NCBI GenBank assembly: GCA_937902995.1
Contig: CALEKY010000093.1
Location: forward strand, 158,234-222,233
Length of the DNA: 64,000 nt
Direction: 5' to 3'
From: an uncultured Sinobacteraceae bacterium
GTDB lineage: Bacteria; Pseudomonadota; Gammaproteobacteria; Steroidobacterales; Steroidobacteraceae
Shown one piece after another: positions 9,182-17,433 of the stretch. Position numbers and translations under genes: made by a program. Numbering within the stretch: position 1 is the first letter of the stretch; every line of letters begins with the position of its first letter. Below the pieces are notes generated by a model. The model was not told the origin of the DNA, ran no database searches, and saw only the letters and a list, made by a program, of their open reading frames with translations.

Positions 9182-10246
9182 TCAGCTCATTGCGAGCTGC
9201 TGCCTGGCGGCGCGGACGGCTCCCGCGGCCGCACCCGTCCATTTACGAATTGCACGTCGCAGGCTCGAAGAGTTCGAGAAACCCATGAGCGCCGAGATTT
9301 CGTCCACGCTCAGTTTCGAAGCGCGCAAGTGGTAGGACGTGAGCTCCATGCGCACTTCATGGAGCAGGGCGCGAAACGACGTCCCTTCCTGCGCGAGTTG
9401 TCGTGTGAGCTGGCGTGGCGTCATGTGCATCATCTCGGCGACGCGTTCGAGCGTGAGCTGTTTTTCGAAGTTCTCGACGAGATACCAGCGGACCTCTGCG
9501 GTGCACGTCGTTGCAATGGACGCGCTTCGTAACTCCTCTTCGCAGCGCCGGACGATTTCCTCGAACGCATGGCGGCGATACTCGCGAAACGGCTTGAGGC
9601 AGAAATCCACGTGCGCGGAAATCTGCGAGCGCTGTCCGCCGAAACGGACGTGCGTGCAGGGGAGCGCTCGATACATGTCTGCATGTGCCGGAGGCGGTCC
9701 AGCCAAGGTCACGAGCACGGACGGATCCGCAACCGACTTGTTGCCGCAGGCATCCCAGAACAGCAATGTCGAGGCGAGTCGAAAGTCCAGCTCGAATTGC
9801 CGAACTTCCGGCGGACACTTCTCCGCGCCTGGAAAACATTCTAGCGGATAGACGAGCCGGTAATTCTCGTCGACGTATGTGTCCGGTCGGCGTTTTCTCA
9901 GCGCGTAATAAGGCTGCGCGAGACGCAAGTAACGACGGAAGATATCGGCCGCTTCGCGCAGCGTCGGCGCGCAGTGCACGACATAGCCGGCGGTGCCGTA
10001 GAACGACATATCGAACAGCTTGGCGACTTCGAGGCCCAGACCCGGCCGCCGACACAGCGCGACACCGTTGCAAATCAGCTGGTGTTGCTGAGCGTACGAG
10101 ATCTTGGCGGCGGAATACTCGAGGTGATGGCGCGCGATGCCGGTATCTCGCAGCAACGCATCCAGGTCCGCACCGAGTCGCGTAAATGCCTCGATGAAGC
10201 CGAGCGGATGCAAGCGCAATGGAATGACCTTGGCGTGAATGTCCAT
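9182..10246 (-). CDS. AraC-family transcriptional regulator (arabinose-binding-like N-terminal domain)
   Basis: Start set at the ATG at 10246 (MDIHAKVIPLRLHPL), since the longer frame runs antisense into the divergent gene. The 354-residue product has the long N-terminal domain seen in OruR/ArgR-like AraC regulators (GFIEAFTRLGADLDALLRDTGI) and a C-terminal double HTH at about residues 240-340 (LTLERVAEMMHMTPRQLTRQL; VDEISALMGFSNSSSLRRAIRKWTG). Such proteins usually activate a nearby catabolic or lipase gene. The divergent neighbour at 10452 is a lipase-chaperone-like gene, a plausible target, though this is inference. Confidence 0.9.
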   Translation of the reverse strand: MDIHAKVIPLRLHPLGFIEAFTRLGADLDALLRDTGIARHHLEYSAAKISYAQQHQLICNGVALCRRPGLGLEVAKLFDMSFYGTAGYVVHCAPTLREAADIFRRYLRLAQPYYALRKRRPDTYVDENYRLVYPLECFPGAEKCPPEVRQFELDFRLASTLLFWDACGNKSVADPSVLVTLAGPPPAHADMYRALPCTHVRFGGQRSQISAHVDFCLKPFREYRRHAFEEIVRRCEEELRSASIATTCTAEVRWYLVENFEKQLTLERVAEMMHMTPRQLTRQLAQEGTSFRALLHEVRMELTSYHLRASKLSVDEISALMGFSNSSSLRRAIRKWTGAAAGAVRAARQQLAMS

Positions 10247-10451
10247 GACGTGTTCCCCCAAACTTCTTCCATGCGTCGCGAGCACTATTGACTTATTAAC
10301 GACCCACGAATCACGCGACATAGATATATGCCAGCGCCGCGCGCTCCCGGCAACGACGCACAAACCGTGACAGGGATTGTTGTAGGCGCAGGATTTCGAT
10401 GCGCGGAATGCGCGATGGCGAAACGCTTGCCGATCCGCGTAAGCTAACCGT

Positions 10452-11357
10452 ATGAAGCTGGGATCGAAGAGTGCGCTGCTGCTCGTCGGAATTGCGTGTG
10501 CGGCGTTTGTCATATGGCGCACGAATGCGCCGGACGACCGCGAGGTGCATCGCTCGAGCGTGTCGCAAACCGTCGAACCGCGAACGGTCGCGAATACATG
10601 GCGATCTGCGCCATCCGAACAGCGGAATGAAACCGCTTTCACAGTGTTCGGATCCGCGACGACGATCGACGAGCGCGCCGTGCGCGAGGCACTGCGGGAG
10701 GTGCGGATCGACGAGCATGGCAATGTCGTGATCGATCACATGGCCTTGAGCGCCTTGCGCGATGGCATCGCTTCGCTCGGGCCCATGGATGCGGATCGGA
10801 TCGCCGAGCTCCAGCGAATCGTTCGCGACGGTCTACCGCCGCCTGCGGGAGAGCAGGCAGCAACACTCATCGGCAGCTACTACGAGTATCAACAAGCCGC
10901 GCGGACGCTCGAGAGTACCGGCGAGGCAGATCTTGCGCAGGCGCAGACTCGGCTCGATCGCCTCGTCGAGCTGCGGCATGCGTACTTCGGCACGGAGACG
11001 GCCGAAAAGCTGTTCGGCGAAGAACAGGCCTACGCGCGCTTCATGCTTGCGAGCATGCAGCTTGCCGCCGACGAAACGTTGTCGCCGGAGGAGAAGCAGC
11101 AACGTCAGCAGGCGCTATCTCGAGAACTTCCGGAGCGTCTGAGAGTCGCGGAAGTGCCTTCGGAGCCGCAAGCGACGGAGCTGGCCGCTGACTTCCCTGC
11201 ACGCTATGCCGCGTTCGAGCGCGAGAAACAGGCGATTCTGTCGGCCGGCCTGGCAGAGGAGGACAAGAACGCGCAGATCGAACAGCTGTTGCATGACTAT
11301 TTCGCGCCGGAGGAAATCGACCTGGCGCTGCGCTACGATCCCAACGCCGCTCCTTGA
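10452..11357 (+). CDS. Lipase-chaperone (Lif/LifO) family protein 1
   Basis: A 301-residue protein with an N-terminal membrane anchor (LLLVGIACAAFVIW) and an all-helical body. The features fit lipase-specific foldases: EALREVRIDEHGNVVIDHMALSALRD near residue 80, YYEYQQA, RLDRLVELRHAYFGTETAEKLFGEEQAYARF, and an Asp/Glu-rich segment with LSPEEKQQR. Lif proteins are membrane-anchored periplasmic foldases that fold a partner lipase before type II secretion. No classical family I.1/I.2 lipase is next to it. The nearest esterase is the secreted hydrolase at 13831. The 3' end overlaps the convergent lnt-like gene by 25 bases. Confidence 0.8.
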   Translation: MKLGSKSALLLVGIACAAFVIWRTNAPDDREVHRSSVSQTVEPRTVANTWRSAPSEQRNETAFTVFGSATTIDERAVREALREVRIDEHGNVVIDHMALSALRDGIASLGPMDADRIAELQRIVRDGLPPPAGEQAATLIGSYYEYQQAARTLESTGEADLAQAQTRLDRLVELRHAYFGTETAEKLFGEEQAYARFMLASMQLAADETLSPEEKQQRQQALSRELPERLRVAEVPSEPQATELAADFPARYAAFEREKQAILSAGLAEEDKNAQIEQLLHDYFAPEEIDLALRYDPNAAP

Positions 11358-12925
11358 TTCCGTCTCGCCAGCGCGATCGCAATCAGAATGGCAAGTGCAA
11401 TGGTCAACCCGTCGACGAACCAGCGCGGGTGGCGATTGAAGAATGTGCCATTGCTGTCGGAATACGGAATTTCCGCGACATAGCCGCCTTCCGACCCGGG
11501 CGGAGATCTGAATCTCAACTTTCCGCGCGCATCGACCAGTCCCGAAGGGCCGTTGTTGATCGCATGCACGAGAGGAAGCCGATTTTCGACCGCACGTAGA
11601 ATCGAGCTGTACAGATGTTGCTCGGCCGCGCGCGTCGTGCCGAACCATGTGTCGTTCGACAGGGCAACGAGCAGTGTGCGTCCTGGTGCTTGAGCGGCAG
11701 CGCCGGCGACGTAGCGTGCCGCCGTCGTTTCGTAACAGATCAATGGAATCAGCCCGATTTCGTCCAGCGCAAAGACGCGGGAACCGTCGCCTGGCGTGAC
11801 CTCGTCGAAAAAATCTCCGAGATAGGCAGCAAGCGCATTGCGTGCGGCGGGAAAGATCTCGGGGACCGGCAAGTATTCGCCGAATGCGATGCGCTCGACT
11901 TTACGGTAACGATCGGACAGCGCGCCGTCTGCGACGAGCGCCGCCGAGTTGAACACGTGCGACGACGCTGTGTCGTGGATGCGCTCCATGTCCTGGAAGA
12001 TGACGGGTACGTCGATACGCTCGAGCTCGCGCAAATAACTGTCGCGAACCAGCGGCCGATCGAAGAACCCGCGATAGCGCGCCTCGGGCCATACGACGAG
12101 TTGCGCACCGTGTTGCGCGAGACGCTCGGTCGTGGCGAGCTCGAGCGGATAGGCGTACGAAAACCCGGCACGCGGCTCGGGAATCGATGCGCTCGGCGGA
12201 TCGTTCGGTTGCACGATGCCGACGCGAAGGGTAGGGGCATTCTCGAGTCGGCGTTCCCAATCCTGCAAAGCGTAGAGGCCGTAGCCGAGCCAGCCGAGGA
12301 CGACGAGCCCTGCGACTGCGAGCGCTACGCGATCCCATTTCGTCATAGCCCTGGCGAGCAGCACGTAGATCGCGGCGTTGACGAGCGCTATCAAGGCATC
12401 GAGGCCATAGACGCCCGTGACATCGATTGCTTGTATGGCCAGCGCAAATTGCGCTTGCGTCTGGCCGAGCTTGATCTCGATCGGCATCGGCAGCAGCGCA
12501 AAGCCACTCGCGAGTAAGACCGGCCAAAGCAGCAGCTCGTGAAAACGGGTGCGGCGTTCGAGCCAGCGGAACCCCAAAGCCGGGAGTGCGAGCAGATGCG
12601 CACCGTAGAGCCAGGCAAGCGCAGCCAACGATGCGCTTTGAGCCGTGCCGTAGCCTTTCAAGTTCGAAACGAACTCGACGAGCCAGTAGCTGCCGACCGT
12701 TTGCATTGCCATACCGGCAACGAGTCCGAGTGCGTACGCCTGGAGGGGACGCGTTCCGCGCAAGGCGAACAGCAGCGGGACGAACGCCATCCAAGCCAAT
12801 GCGTAGAACGCCGGATCGAGAAAAGCGAGCGCTGAAGCGCAGCCGGACGCGACAGCCAAAGCGACGCGCTTGGTCGGGTCGACACGTGCGGCTGCTGTAA
12901 GAGGAAGGACGTGCGTCGAGCTCAT
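11333..12925 (-). CDS. Apolipoprotein N-acyltransferase-like protein (Lnt family)
   Basis: The 530-residue product starts at 12925 (MSSTHVLPLTAAARVD). It has about six N-terminal transmembrane helices, then a nitrilase-like domain with the expected triad: Glu in VVWPEARYRG, Lys in YRKVERIAFGEYLP, Cys in LIPLICYET. A last transmembrane helix lies at the C-terminus. Lnt adds the third acyl chain to lipoproteins at the inner membrane. The start overlaps the stop of the Lif-like gene (ATGA), so the two are translated together, an unusual context for lnt. It may be a second, specialised copy rather than the housekeeping enzyme. Confidence 0.8.
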   Translation of the reverse strand: MSSTHVLPLTAAARVDPTKRVALAVASGCASALAFLDPAFYALAWMAFVPLLFALRGTRPLQAYALGLVAGMAMQTVGSYWLVEFVSNLKGYGTAQSASLAALAWLYGAHLLALPALGFRWLERRTRFHELLLWPVLLASGFALLPMPIEIKLGQTQAQFALAIQAIDVTGVYGLDALIALVNAAIYVLLARAMTKWDRVALAVAGLVVLGWLGYGLYALQDWERRLENAPTLRVGIVQPNDPPSASIPEPRAGFSYAYPLELATTERLAQHGAQLVVWPEARYRGFFDRPLVRDSYLRELERIDVPVIFQDMERIHDTASSHVFNSAALVADGALSDRYRKVERIAFGEYLPVPEIFPAARNALAAYLGDFFDEVTPGDGSRVFALDEIGLIPLICYETTAARYVAGAAAQAPGRTLLVALSNDTWFGTTRAAEQHLYSSILRAVENRLPLVHAINNGPSGLVDARGKLRFRSPPGSEGGYVAEIPYSDSNGTFFNRHPRWFVDGLTIALAILIAIALARRNQGAALGS

Positions 12926-13593
12926 GGGAATTGAGCCATCCTCGAATCGAGCGCGGATTGCGCTTGCTCGAGCGCGGCAGCTTTCTGCGTATCCGTCAGC
13001 GTGTCGTCTGCTTCGATGCGCCGCACGGTCAACATGTGCTCGGCGAGCGCTTCCTCTCTCCCGAACAGCGCATCGGCTTCGGCCGGAAAATGCTCGCGGC
13101 GCAACGCACGCAGCTTCGCCCATCGAGCGGTTTCCTGCTCGAGCGTTTCGGACTCGCGCGGAAACAGCAGCTCGCCGGCGGCAGACCGGTACGCCGCGTA
13201 GCGCGCGAAAAGCTCGAAGAATTCGCCGCCCGCCGGGTGTGGCAGAGTCTTCTCGATGAGCAGTCGATACCGATTCATGGCTTCGAAGGGGAGCCTTCGA
13301 TCCGGCGGAATCTCTGCTAGCGACTGTGCCAACGCGGATTCGAGGGAGGCATCGATGATCAACCGCGTGTCATCGGACAGCGACACGCGCTCCAGCGCAC
13401 GTTCCAGTTGCGCAGATCGGATTCGTTCGGCCGGCTGGAGCTGCGGGGTCGCGATGTAGTCGCCTCGCCAGTCATCCGGTGGTGAGCGGTACGAGACCGC
13501 ATGCAGGCCGGCAAGCGCGACGAAAGCCGCAACCGCGATACGTTGTAAGAGCAAGCGCGTGTCTGGTATGAGTCGATCGTGTGGTTTTTTCAT
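12922..13593 (-). CDS. Lipase-chaperone-like protein 2
   Basis: Start taken at the ATG at 13593 (MKKPHDRLIPDTRLL). The 223-residue product has a membrane anchor (IAVAAFVALAGLHAV) and helical Lif-like motifs: LERVSLSDDTRLIIDASLESAL, RYAAYRSAAGELLF, LRREHFPAEADALFGREEALAEHML and ADDTLTDTQKAAALEQAQSAL. The last two match equivalent segments of the protein at 10452, so the two are paralogues. It is shorter than typical Lif proteins (about 300-340) and lacks a C-terminal stretch. It overlaps the lnt-like start by four bases (ATGA). Confidence 0.65.
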   Translation of the reverse strand: MKKPHDRLIPDTRLLLQRIAVAAFVALAGLHAVSYRSPPDDWRGDYIATPQLQPAERIRSAQLERALERVSLSDDTRLIIDASLESALAQSLAEIPPDRRLPFEAMNRYRLLIEKTLPHPAGGEFFELFARYAAYRSAAGELLFPRESETLEQETARWAKLRALRREHFPAEADALFGREEALAEHMLTVRRIEADDTLTDTQKAAALEQAQSALDSRMAQFP

Positions 13594-13830
13594 GGTGTTT
13601 GCCGGCCTTACCGGTGCGCAAGAGACAACCTCACTCTCTGCTTGCCCGCCAGTGCACGAGCTTCCCATTCGGCCTCATTTTGGTCACTCGTGTCATATCG
13701 GGAGATTTTCTCTGGTACCTAGAATCTTGGGTCCTTTGCGGAAGCGCTCCGGGGGATGCGGTTCATTGCGAGCCGTTCGGACCAACAAGCTTCGCGCGCT
13801 CTAAAGGCGCTTGCACAAAAGGGGCCCACC

Positions 13831-14640
13831 ATGAAGTCGAGAATCGTCTTGTTTAGTAGGGCAGCAGTCGCCGCATTCGCGGCAGTCTTCGTCACGTCTT
13901 CGTTTGCCATCACACCGGGCGGCGGCGATCCTTCGGCACGTTATGCGTCGGCCGGTCCGTACTCCGTGACTCAGCAGTCGGGCGGCACGAGCTGTACGAT
14001 CTATCGCCCGACCAACCTGACGAGCGGCCATCCCATCATTCTGTGGGGCAATGGTACCGGCGCATCGCCGAGCACTTATGCCTCCGGATTGCGGCACTGG
14101 GCCTCTTACGGATTCGTCGTCGCCGCTGCAAATACCTCCAATGCCGGTACCGGCTCCGAAATGCTCGGGTGCTTGAACTGGCTCGCGAACTCGAGCTTGC
14201 GCGGCGCGCTCGATCTGAATCGCGTGGCGACTTCGGGGCATTCGCAAGGTGGCGGTGGCTCGATCATGGCCGGACGCGATTCCCGCATAGATGCGACCGC
14301 GCCGATCCAGCCGTACATTCTGGGACTCGGTCATCAAACTTCATCGCAATCGCAACAACGCGGTCCGATGCTGTTGCTCTCGGGCAGCAGCGATATCATC
14401 GCCGGGCCGACGTTGAACCAGGCGCCGGTGTTCGCACGTGCGAACGTTCCGGTGTTCTGGGCGACGCGCAGCGGCGCAAGCCATTTCGAGCCGGTCGGCG
14501 ATTTCGGCGACTTCCGCGGCATCACCACGGCGTGGTTCCTGTATCAGTTGCGCGGCGATGCGCAAGCTGCAGCCCTGTTCACCGGTCAGTGCCAGATGTG
14601 CAGCGCGAGCGGCTGGTCCGTGCAACGCAAGGGCTTCTAA
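13831..14640 (+). CDS. Secreted alpha/beta hydrolase (polyester-hydrolase/dienelactone-hydrolase-like)
   Basis: The ATG at 13831 follows an AAAGGGG ribosome-binding site and begins a clear signal peptide ending near SSFA-ITPGG (residue 26). The mature protein of about 243 residues is a compact alpha/beta hydrolase. The nucleophile is Ser138 in GHSQGGGG, with acid Asp188 (SGSSDIIAG) and His218 (SGASHFEPVG). The SAGPYSVTQQ opening and the Gly-rich elbow recall cutinase/PETase-type and PHB-depolymerase-like esterases. Four cysteines (residues 55, 114 and the GQCQMC pair) could form disulfides. The substrate is unknown. Divergent from the Lif-like/Lnt-like pair. Confidence 0.75.
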   Translation: MKSRIVLFSRAAVAAFAAVFVTSSFAITPGGGDPSARYASAGPYSVTQQSGGTSCTIYRPTNLTSGHPIILWGNGTGASPSTYASGLRHWASYGFVVAAANTSNAGTGSEMLGCLNWLANSSLRGALDLNRVATSGHSQGGGGSIMAGRDSRIDATAPIQPYILGLGHQTSSQSQQRGPMLLLSGSSDIIAGPTLNQAPVFARANVPVFWATRSGASHFEPVGDFGDFRGITTAWFLYQLRGDAQAAALFTGQCQMCSASGWSVQRKGF

Positions 14641-14689
14641 CCGCACGCAATGACGGCTCGAGTCAAGCTCGAGCCGGATTCGAAACGAA

Positions 14690-14717
14690 GACGCCGGCGG
14701 CGAAAACCGCCGGCGTC
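14690..14717. terminator. Strong hairpin between convergent genes
   Basis: An 11-base perfect stem, GACGCCGGCGG and CCGCCGGCGTC with a six-base loop, sits between the hydrolase stop (14640) and the convergent pirin stop (14724). A second small hairpin (about 14655-14675) precedes it. There is no strong T-run on the plus side and a short T-rich stretch on the minus side, so it may serve both genes. Confidence 0.6.
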
Positions 14718-14723
14718 GTCTCG

Positions 14724-15626
14724 TCAGCTCATCGGTTCAGGAGGCGGCGGAGGGTCGTCCGGGAGCGGGATGAACTCCTGATCGTCGTCGACCGGCAATG
14801 CAAAACGCTGCGCGCGCCAGTCGGCCTTGGCGCGGTCGATGCGCGTCTTGCTCGATGAGACGAAATTCCAATCGACGAATCGCTCGCCCACCGGCTCCCC
14901 GCCGAGCAACATGACGGTTGCGGGCTCGGTTGCTTGCAGCACGACATCCGCGCTCGGCTCGAGCACGACCATTTGCCCTGCCTCGATCGATGCCGAGCCG
15001 ATCGACGCGCGGCCTGCGGCGACGAACGCGGCGCGTTCGCTATATCGGTCGGGAACGACGATCGTTGCGCCATTCGTCATCTCTGCGTGCACGTAGAACA
15101 GCGGCGAGTACGTTCGAACGGGGCTGTTGCGCCCGAACGCTTCGCCGGCGATCAGCGTGATTCTTGCGCCGTTTTCTTCCCAGCGCGGCAGATTGGCCGA
15201 ATCGACGTGGAAGAATGCGGGCTCCGTTTCCTCGTCCTCGACCGGCAAGGCCACCCAGGCTTGGATGCCGTGCATCGGTCCGCCGTGTTCGCGCATCGTG
15301 TCGAAGCGTTCCGAGTGCGTGATGCCGCGACCCGCCGTCATCCAGTTCACTTCGCCGGGACGGATTACTTGGTGGTAGCCGAGGCTGTCTCGATGCACGA
15401 GCTCGCCGACGAACAAGTAAGTAATCGTCGCAAGCCCGATGTGCGGATGCGGCCGAACATCGGTGGTCTTCGGAATCTGAGGCGGAAACGTCGTCGGACC
15501 GATGTGATCGAAGAAAATGAACGGCCCTACCATGCGACGCTTCGACCAGGGCAAGACTCTGCCGACTTCGAGCCCGCCGCCCAGGCTACGACGCCGCGAA
15601 TCGATGAAGAGCTCAATAGGAGACAT
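14724..15626 (-). CDS. Pirin family protein
   Basis: A 300-residue bicupin. The N-terminal cupin carries the pirin metal ligands His60, His62, His104 and Glu106 (RPHPHIGL; GITHSERF), as in iron-binding pirins and quercetinase-like YhhW. The C-terminal cupin is followed by an acidic Pro-rich tail (PLPDDPPPPPEPMS). Known members act as redox-sensitive iron proteins or break down flavonols, and the real substrate is often unknown. It is monocistronic and convergent with the secreted hydrolase. Confidence 0.9.
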   Translation of the reverse strand: MSPIELFIDSRRRSLGGGLEVGRVLPWSKRRMVGPFIFFDHIGPTTFPPQIPKTTDVRPHPHIGLATITYLFVGELVHRDSLGYHQVIRPGEVNWMTAGRGITHSERFDTMREHGGPMHGIQAWVALPVEDEETEPAFFHVDSANLPRWEENGARITLIAGEAFGRNSPVRTYSPLFYVHAEMTNGATIVVPDRYSERAAFVAAGRASIGSASIEAGQMVVLEPSADVVLQATEPATVMLLGGEPVGERFVDWNFVSSSKTRIDRAKADWRAQRFALPVDDDQEFIPLPDDPPPPPEPMS

Positions 15627-15628
15627 GC

Positions 15629-15642
15629 GTGACTCGTGATTC
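15629..15642. repeat. Heptad pair, GTGACTC/GTGATTC
   Basis: Two 7-base units directly upstream of the pirin start codon (15626, minus strand), followed by the partly related GTGGTGG. Same family as the arrays at 8105, 29354 and 35266. Confidence 0.7.
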
Positions 15643-15699
15643 GTGGTGGGGCATCCAGCGCTCGCAATCGGGCTCGAGCGGCAGGACGGTGCCGTGTCT

Positions 15700-15911
15700 C
15701 GTGGAGCTTATCAGGAGACGCGCGCCCGGGAAGTCCGTTCTTGCCCTGTACCATGGATGTCGAATCGCGAAATTGCTCGGCGGCAAGGCGTCAGCGTCGA
15801 CGCCGTCAAGTTCATCTCGGAAACATTCGCGCCAAGCTCGGGATCAGCGCACGAAACATCGCTCGAGCAATGGTTCCGGACGCCGAAGTCGAGCAGGCTC
15901 AAAGCCCGTAG
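15700..15911 (+). pseudogene. Decayed LuxR-type HTH regulator fragment
   Basis: Three overlapping frames together spell a LuxR/FixJ-type HTH. KSVLALYHG is read in one frame to about 15756, SNREIARRQGVSVDAVKF in the next to about 15813, and HLGNIRAKLGISARNIARAM in the third up to a stop at 15909-15911. Adding one base near 15756 and one near 15812 would restore a single frame. No receiver or other N-terminal domain is recognisable upstream. Two independent single-base deletions in a conserved domain mark it as a pseudogene rather than a gene with an odd start. Confidence 0.7.
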
Positions 15912-15945
15912 GCAAGTCATGGGTGCATTCGGGCTGTGACGAATC

Positions 15946-16032
15946 GGGCAGATCTCGCGATCGGTGCGCAACGTCGAAGACGCCGAGCGCTGGTACAAGA
16001 ACGTGCTCGGCCTCGAGCACTTGTACACATTC
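15946..16032 (+). pseudogene. Truncated VOC (glyoxalase/bleomycin-resistance) protein fragment
   Basis: Twenty-nine codons read like the first beta-alpha unit of a vicinal-oxygen-chelate protein (VRNVEDAERWYKNVLGLEHL followed by YTF). The similarity stops abruptly and the frame continues into unrelated low-complexity sequence. There is no second half, no start codon in a sensible place and no stop nearby, so this is a gene remnant. It follows the LuxR remnant directly, marking the 562-base gap 15627-16188 as a patch of gene decay. Confidence 0.55.
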
Positions 16033-16085
16033 GTAAGCTCGCGATCATGGCGCAAGCGAAAGACTCGTGAACGAGAGGGAGCGCG

Positions 16086-16108
16086 GGGCTCTGGGCACTG
16101 GGCTCCGG
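16086..16108. repeat. Heptad array, GGGCTCT family, 3 units
   Basis: GGGCTCT, GGGCACT and GGGCTCC in perfect 7-base phase, followed by GG. A nearly identical triplet occurs at 23307-23329. Confidence 0.85.
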
Positions 16109-16188
16109 AAAGAAAAAGACGCGCTGGCGCGCGCCTTCAGCGGTTAATACGTCTTGTCATGGTGCGCTCGATCGCACCCAGCGAGTCA

Positions 16189-16632
16189 CTACTCACTCCC
16201 TTCTTCTCTATCCTGCTTCTCTTCCTTCGGCTTGCGCACGAGACTCACGTGGTACTTCTCCTCCAACGCGCGCAGCTCGTCGATGTCGAGACGCGAAATG
16301 CTCTTGATGGAGGAGGACTCCTTCATGCCGAGATCGCTCGTGCCGATTCGGTCGCGACCGAATGCGCAGAGCCGTCCGTCGCGATCGCGGTCGATGGTGG
16401 CCATCTTCCACGAGCCCTCGAGGCCCATCAGAGGCATCGTGAGCTCGACGAGATAGGCATTGTTCGAGCCTGGCCCGAACAGGACGATCTTGTCGCGATC
16501 GAGCGCCTGATAATGATTGATCTGACTGATGAAGATACAGGTGTCGCCGCGCTTCTTTTCCGGTGCGGCCTGCGCTGCCTGCGCAACGCCAAAGACCGCC
16601 AGCAAGGACAATCCCAAGAGCAAGTTTTTCAT
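16189..16632 (-). CDS. Small secreted protein, DUF6491-like
   Basis: Start set at the ATG at 16632 (MKNLLLGLSLLAVFGVAQA), which opens a signal peptide. The mature part of about 125 residues has CIFISQINHYQALDRDKIVLFGPGSNNAYLVEL and a second Cys in RLCAFGRDRIG. This pattern is known from small periplasmic gammaproteobacterial proteins grouped as DUF6491 (assignment from memory). The C-terminus is highly charged (RKPKEEKQDREEGSE). Function unknown. Monocistronic. Confidence 0.75.
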   Translation of the reverse strand: MKNLLLGLSLLAVFGVAQAAQAAPEKKRGDTCIFISQINHYQALDRDKIVLFGPGSNNAYLVELTMPLMGLEGSWKMATIDRDRDGRLCAFGRDRIGTSDLGMKESSSIKSISRLDIDELRALEEKYHVSLVRKPKEEKQDREEGSE

Positions 16633-16697
16633 GACACATCCCTCATCCCTTCGTCGCAAAGACTACTGCGATGAGGATGAATGCGTCCTTAAGGGAT

Positions 16698-17420
16698 TCA
16701 AGCCGGCGAATCAGGGCGGTCCATGAATTCGGGTTCGACCGTCCTGCCGGGGAGCTGGGGAAACGGCGGCAGTTTGGCTTCGAAACGTGCGCGCGTGCCC
16801 TCGGGGTCCGCAAGGGCAGCGGCCAGCGCGGCATTGAGCTCGTAGACCGCAGCATCGTAGCCGGCTTCCGCGAGCGCTGCCGCAAATGCGTCGACGTGCG
16901 CGCTGCCGCTCTGATACACGAGCGGTGCGAATTCCGGGTCGATGTCGTCGTTGTCCGGTTCGCGAAACGCCTGCTCGCAGCCCGCGGCGTCGGTGGCGTG
17001 ATAGTTACGGCAGGTCTGCGGACGCGCCTCGTAGATGGAACAACGGCCGAATCTCAGGAAGGGGCACTTGAGCGTGTGGCGCAAGCGGGCCTCATCGTCC
17101 AAACCGGCGAGCGTCGCGCTGTTCGTCCGAATCTCGGCTGCGATACGTGCGCGGGTTTCATCGTCGAGCGCGGCCATGACCTCGAGGATCCGAAACACTT
17201 CGGCGGCGCGCACATCGACCGTGAAATAGCAGCACCAATAACAGCCGTTCTTGCACGCGAGCGTCGACGCGTCCCCTGCGGCGGCCAGCCGTTCGTCGTG
17301 GCGGCGTTGTGAGCGAACGAGCGCAGCGATGGGGCCGCCATGTTTCAGATCGGCACGAGCCTGCTCCAATTCGTCGCGCACGATCGAATCGATCAAGTGC
17401 TCGTCGATCTCGATTTCCAT
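16698..17420 (-). CDS. YkgJ-family cysteine-cluster protein
   Basis: A 240-residue protein with the YkgJ metal-binding cluster. Cys56, Cys60, Cys63 and Cys64 (ACKNGCYWCC) are followed by KCPFLRFGRCSIYEARPQTCRNY with four more positions that usually complete a zinc or iron site. The C-terminal half is Ala-rich and helical. The biochemical role of the family is not established, and some members are linked to metal handling. It lies 13 bases after the carboxylase gene and reads the same way, so the two may share a transcript. Confidence 0.85.
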   Translation of the reverse strand: MEIEIDEHLIDSIVRDELEQARADLKHGGPIAALVRSQRRHDERLAAAGDASTLACKNGCYWCCYFTVDVRAAEVFRILEVMAALDDETRARIAAEIRTNSATLAGLDDEARLRHTLKCPFLRFGRCSIYEARPQTCRNYHATDAAGCEQAFREPDNDDIDPEFAPLVYQSGSAHVDAFAAALAEAGYDAAVYELNAALAAALADPEGTRARFEAKLPPFPQLPGRTVEPEFMDRPDSPA

Positions 17421-17433
17421 GGGCGAGCCCGGC

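Noticed and set aside
10247..10723. N-terminal extension of the AraC-type regulator
   Set aside because: The longer frame runs antisense through the divergent Lif-like gene; homology begins at the ATG at 10246.
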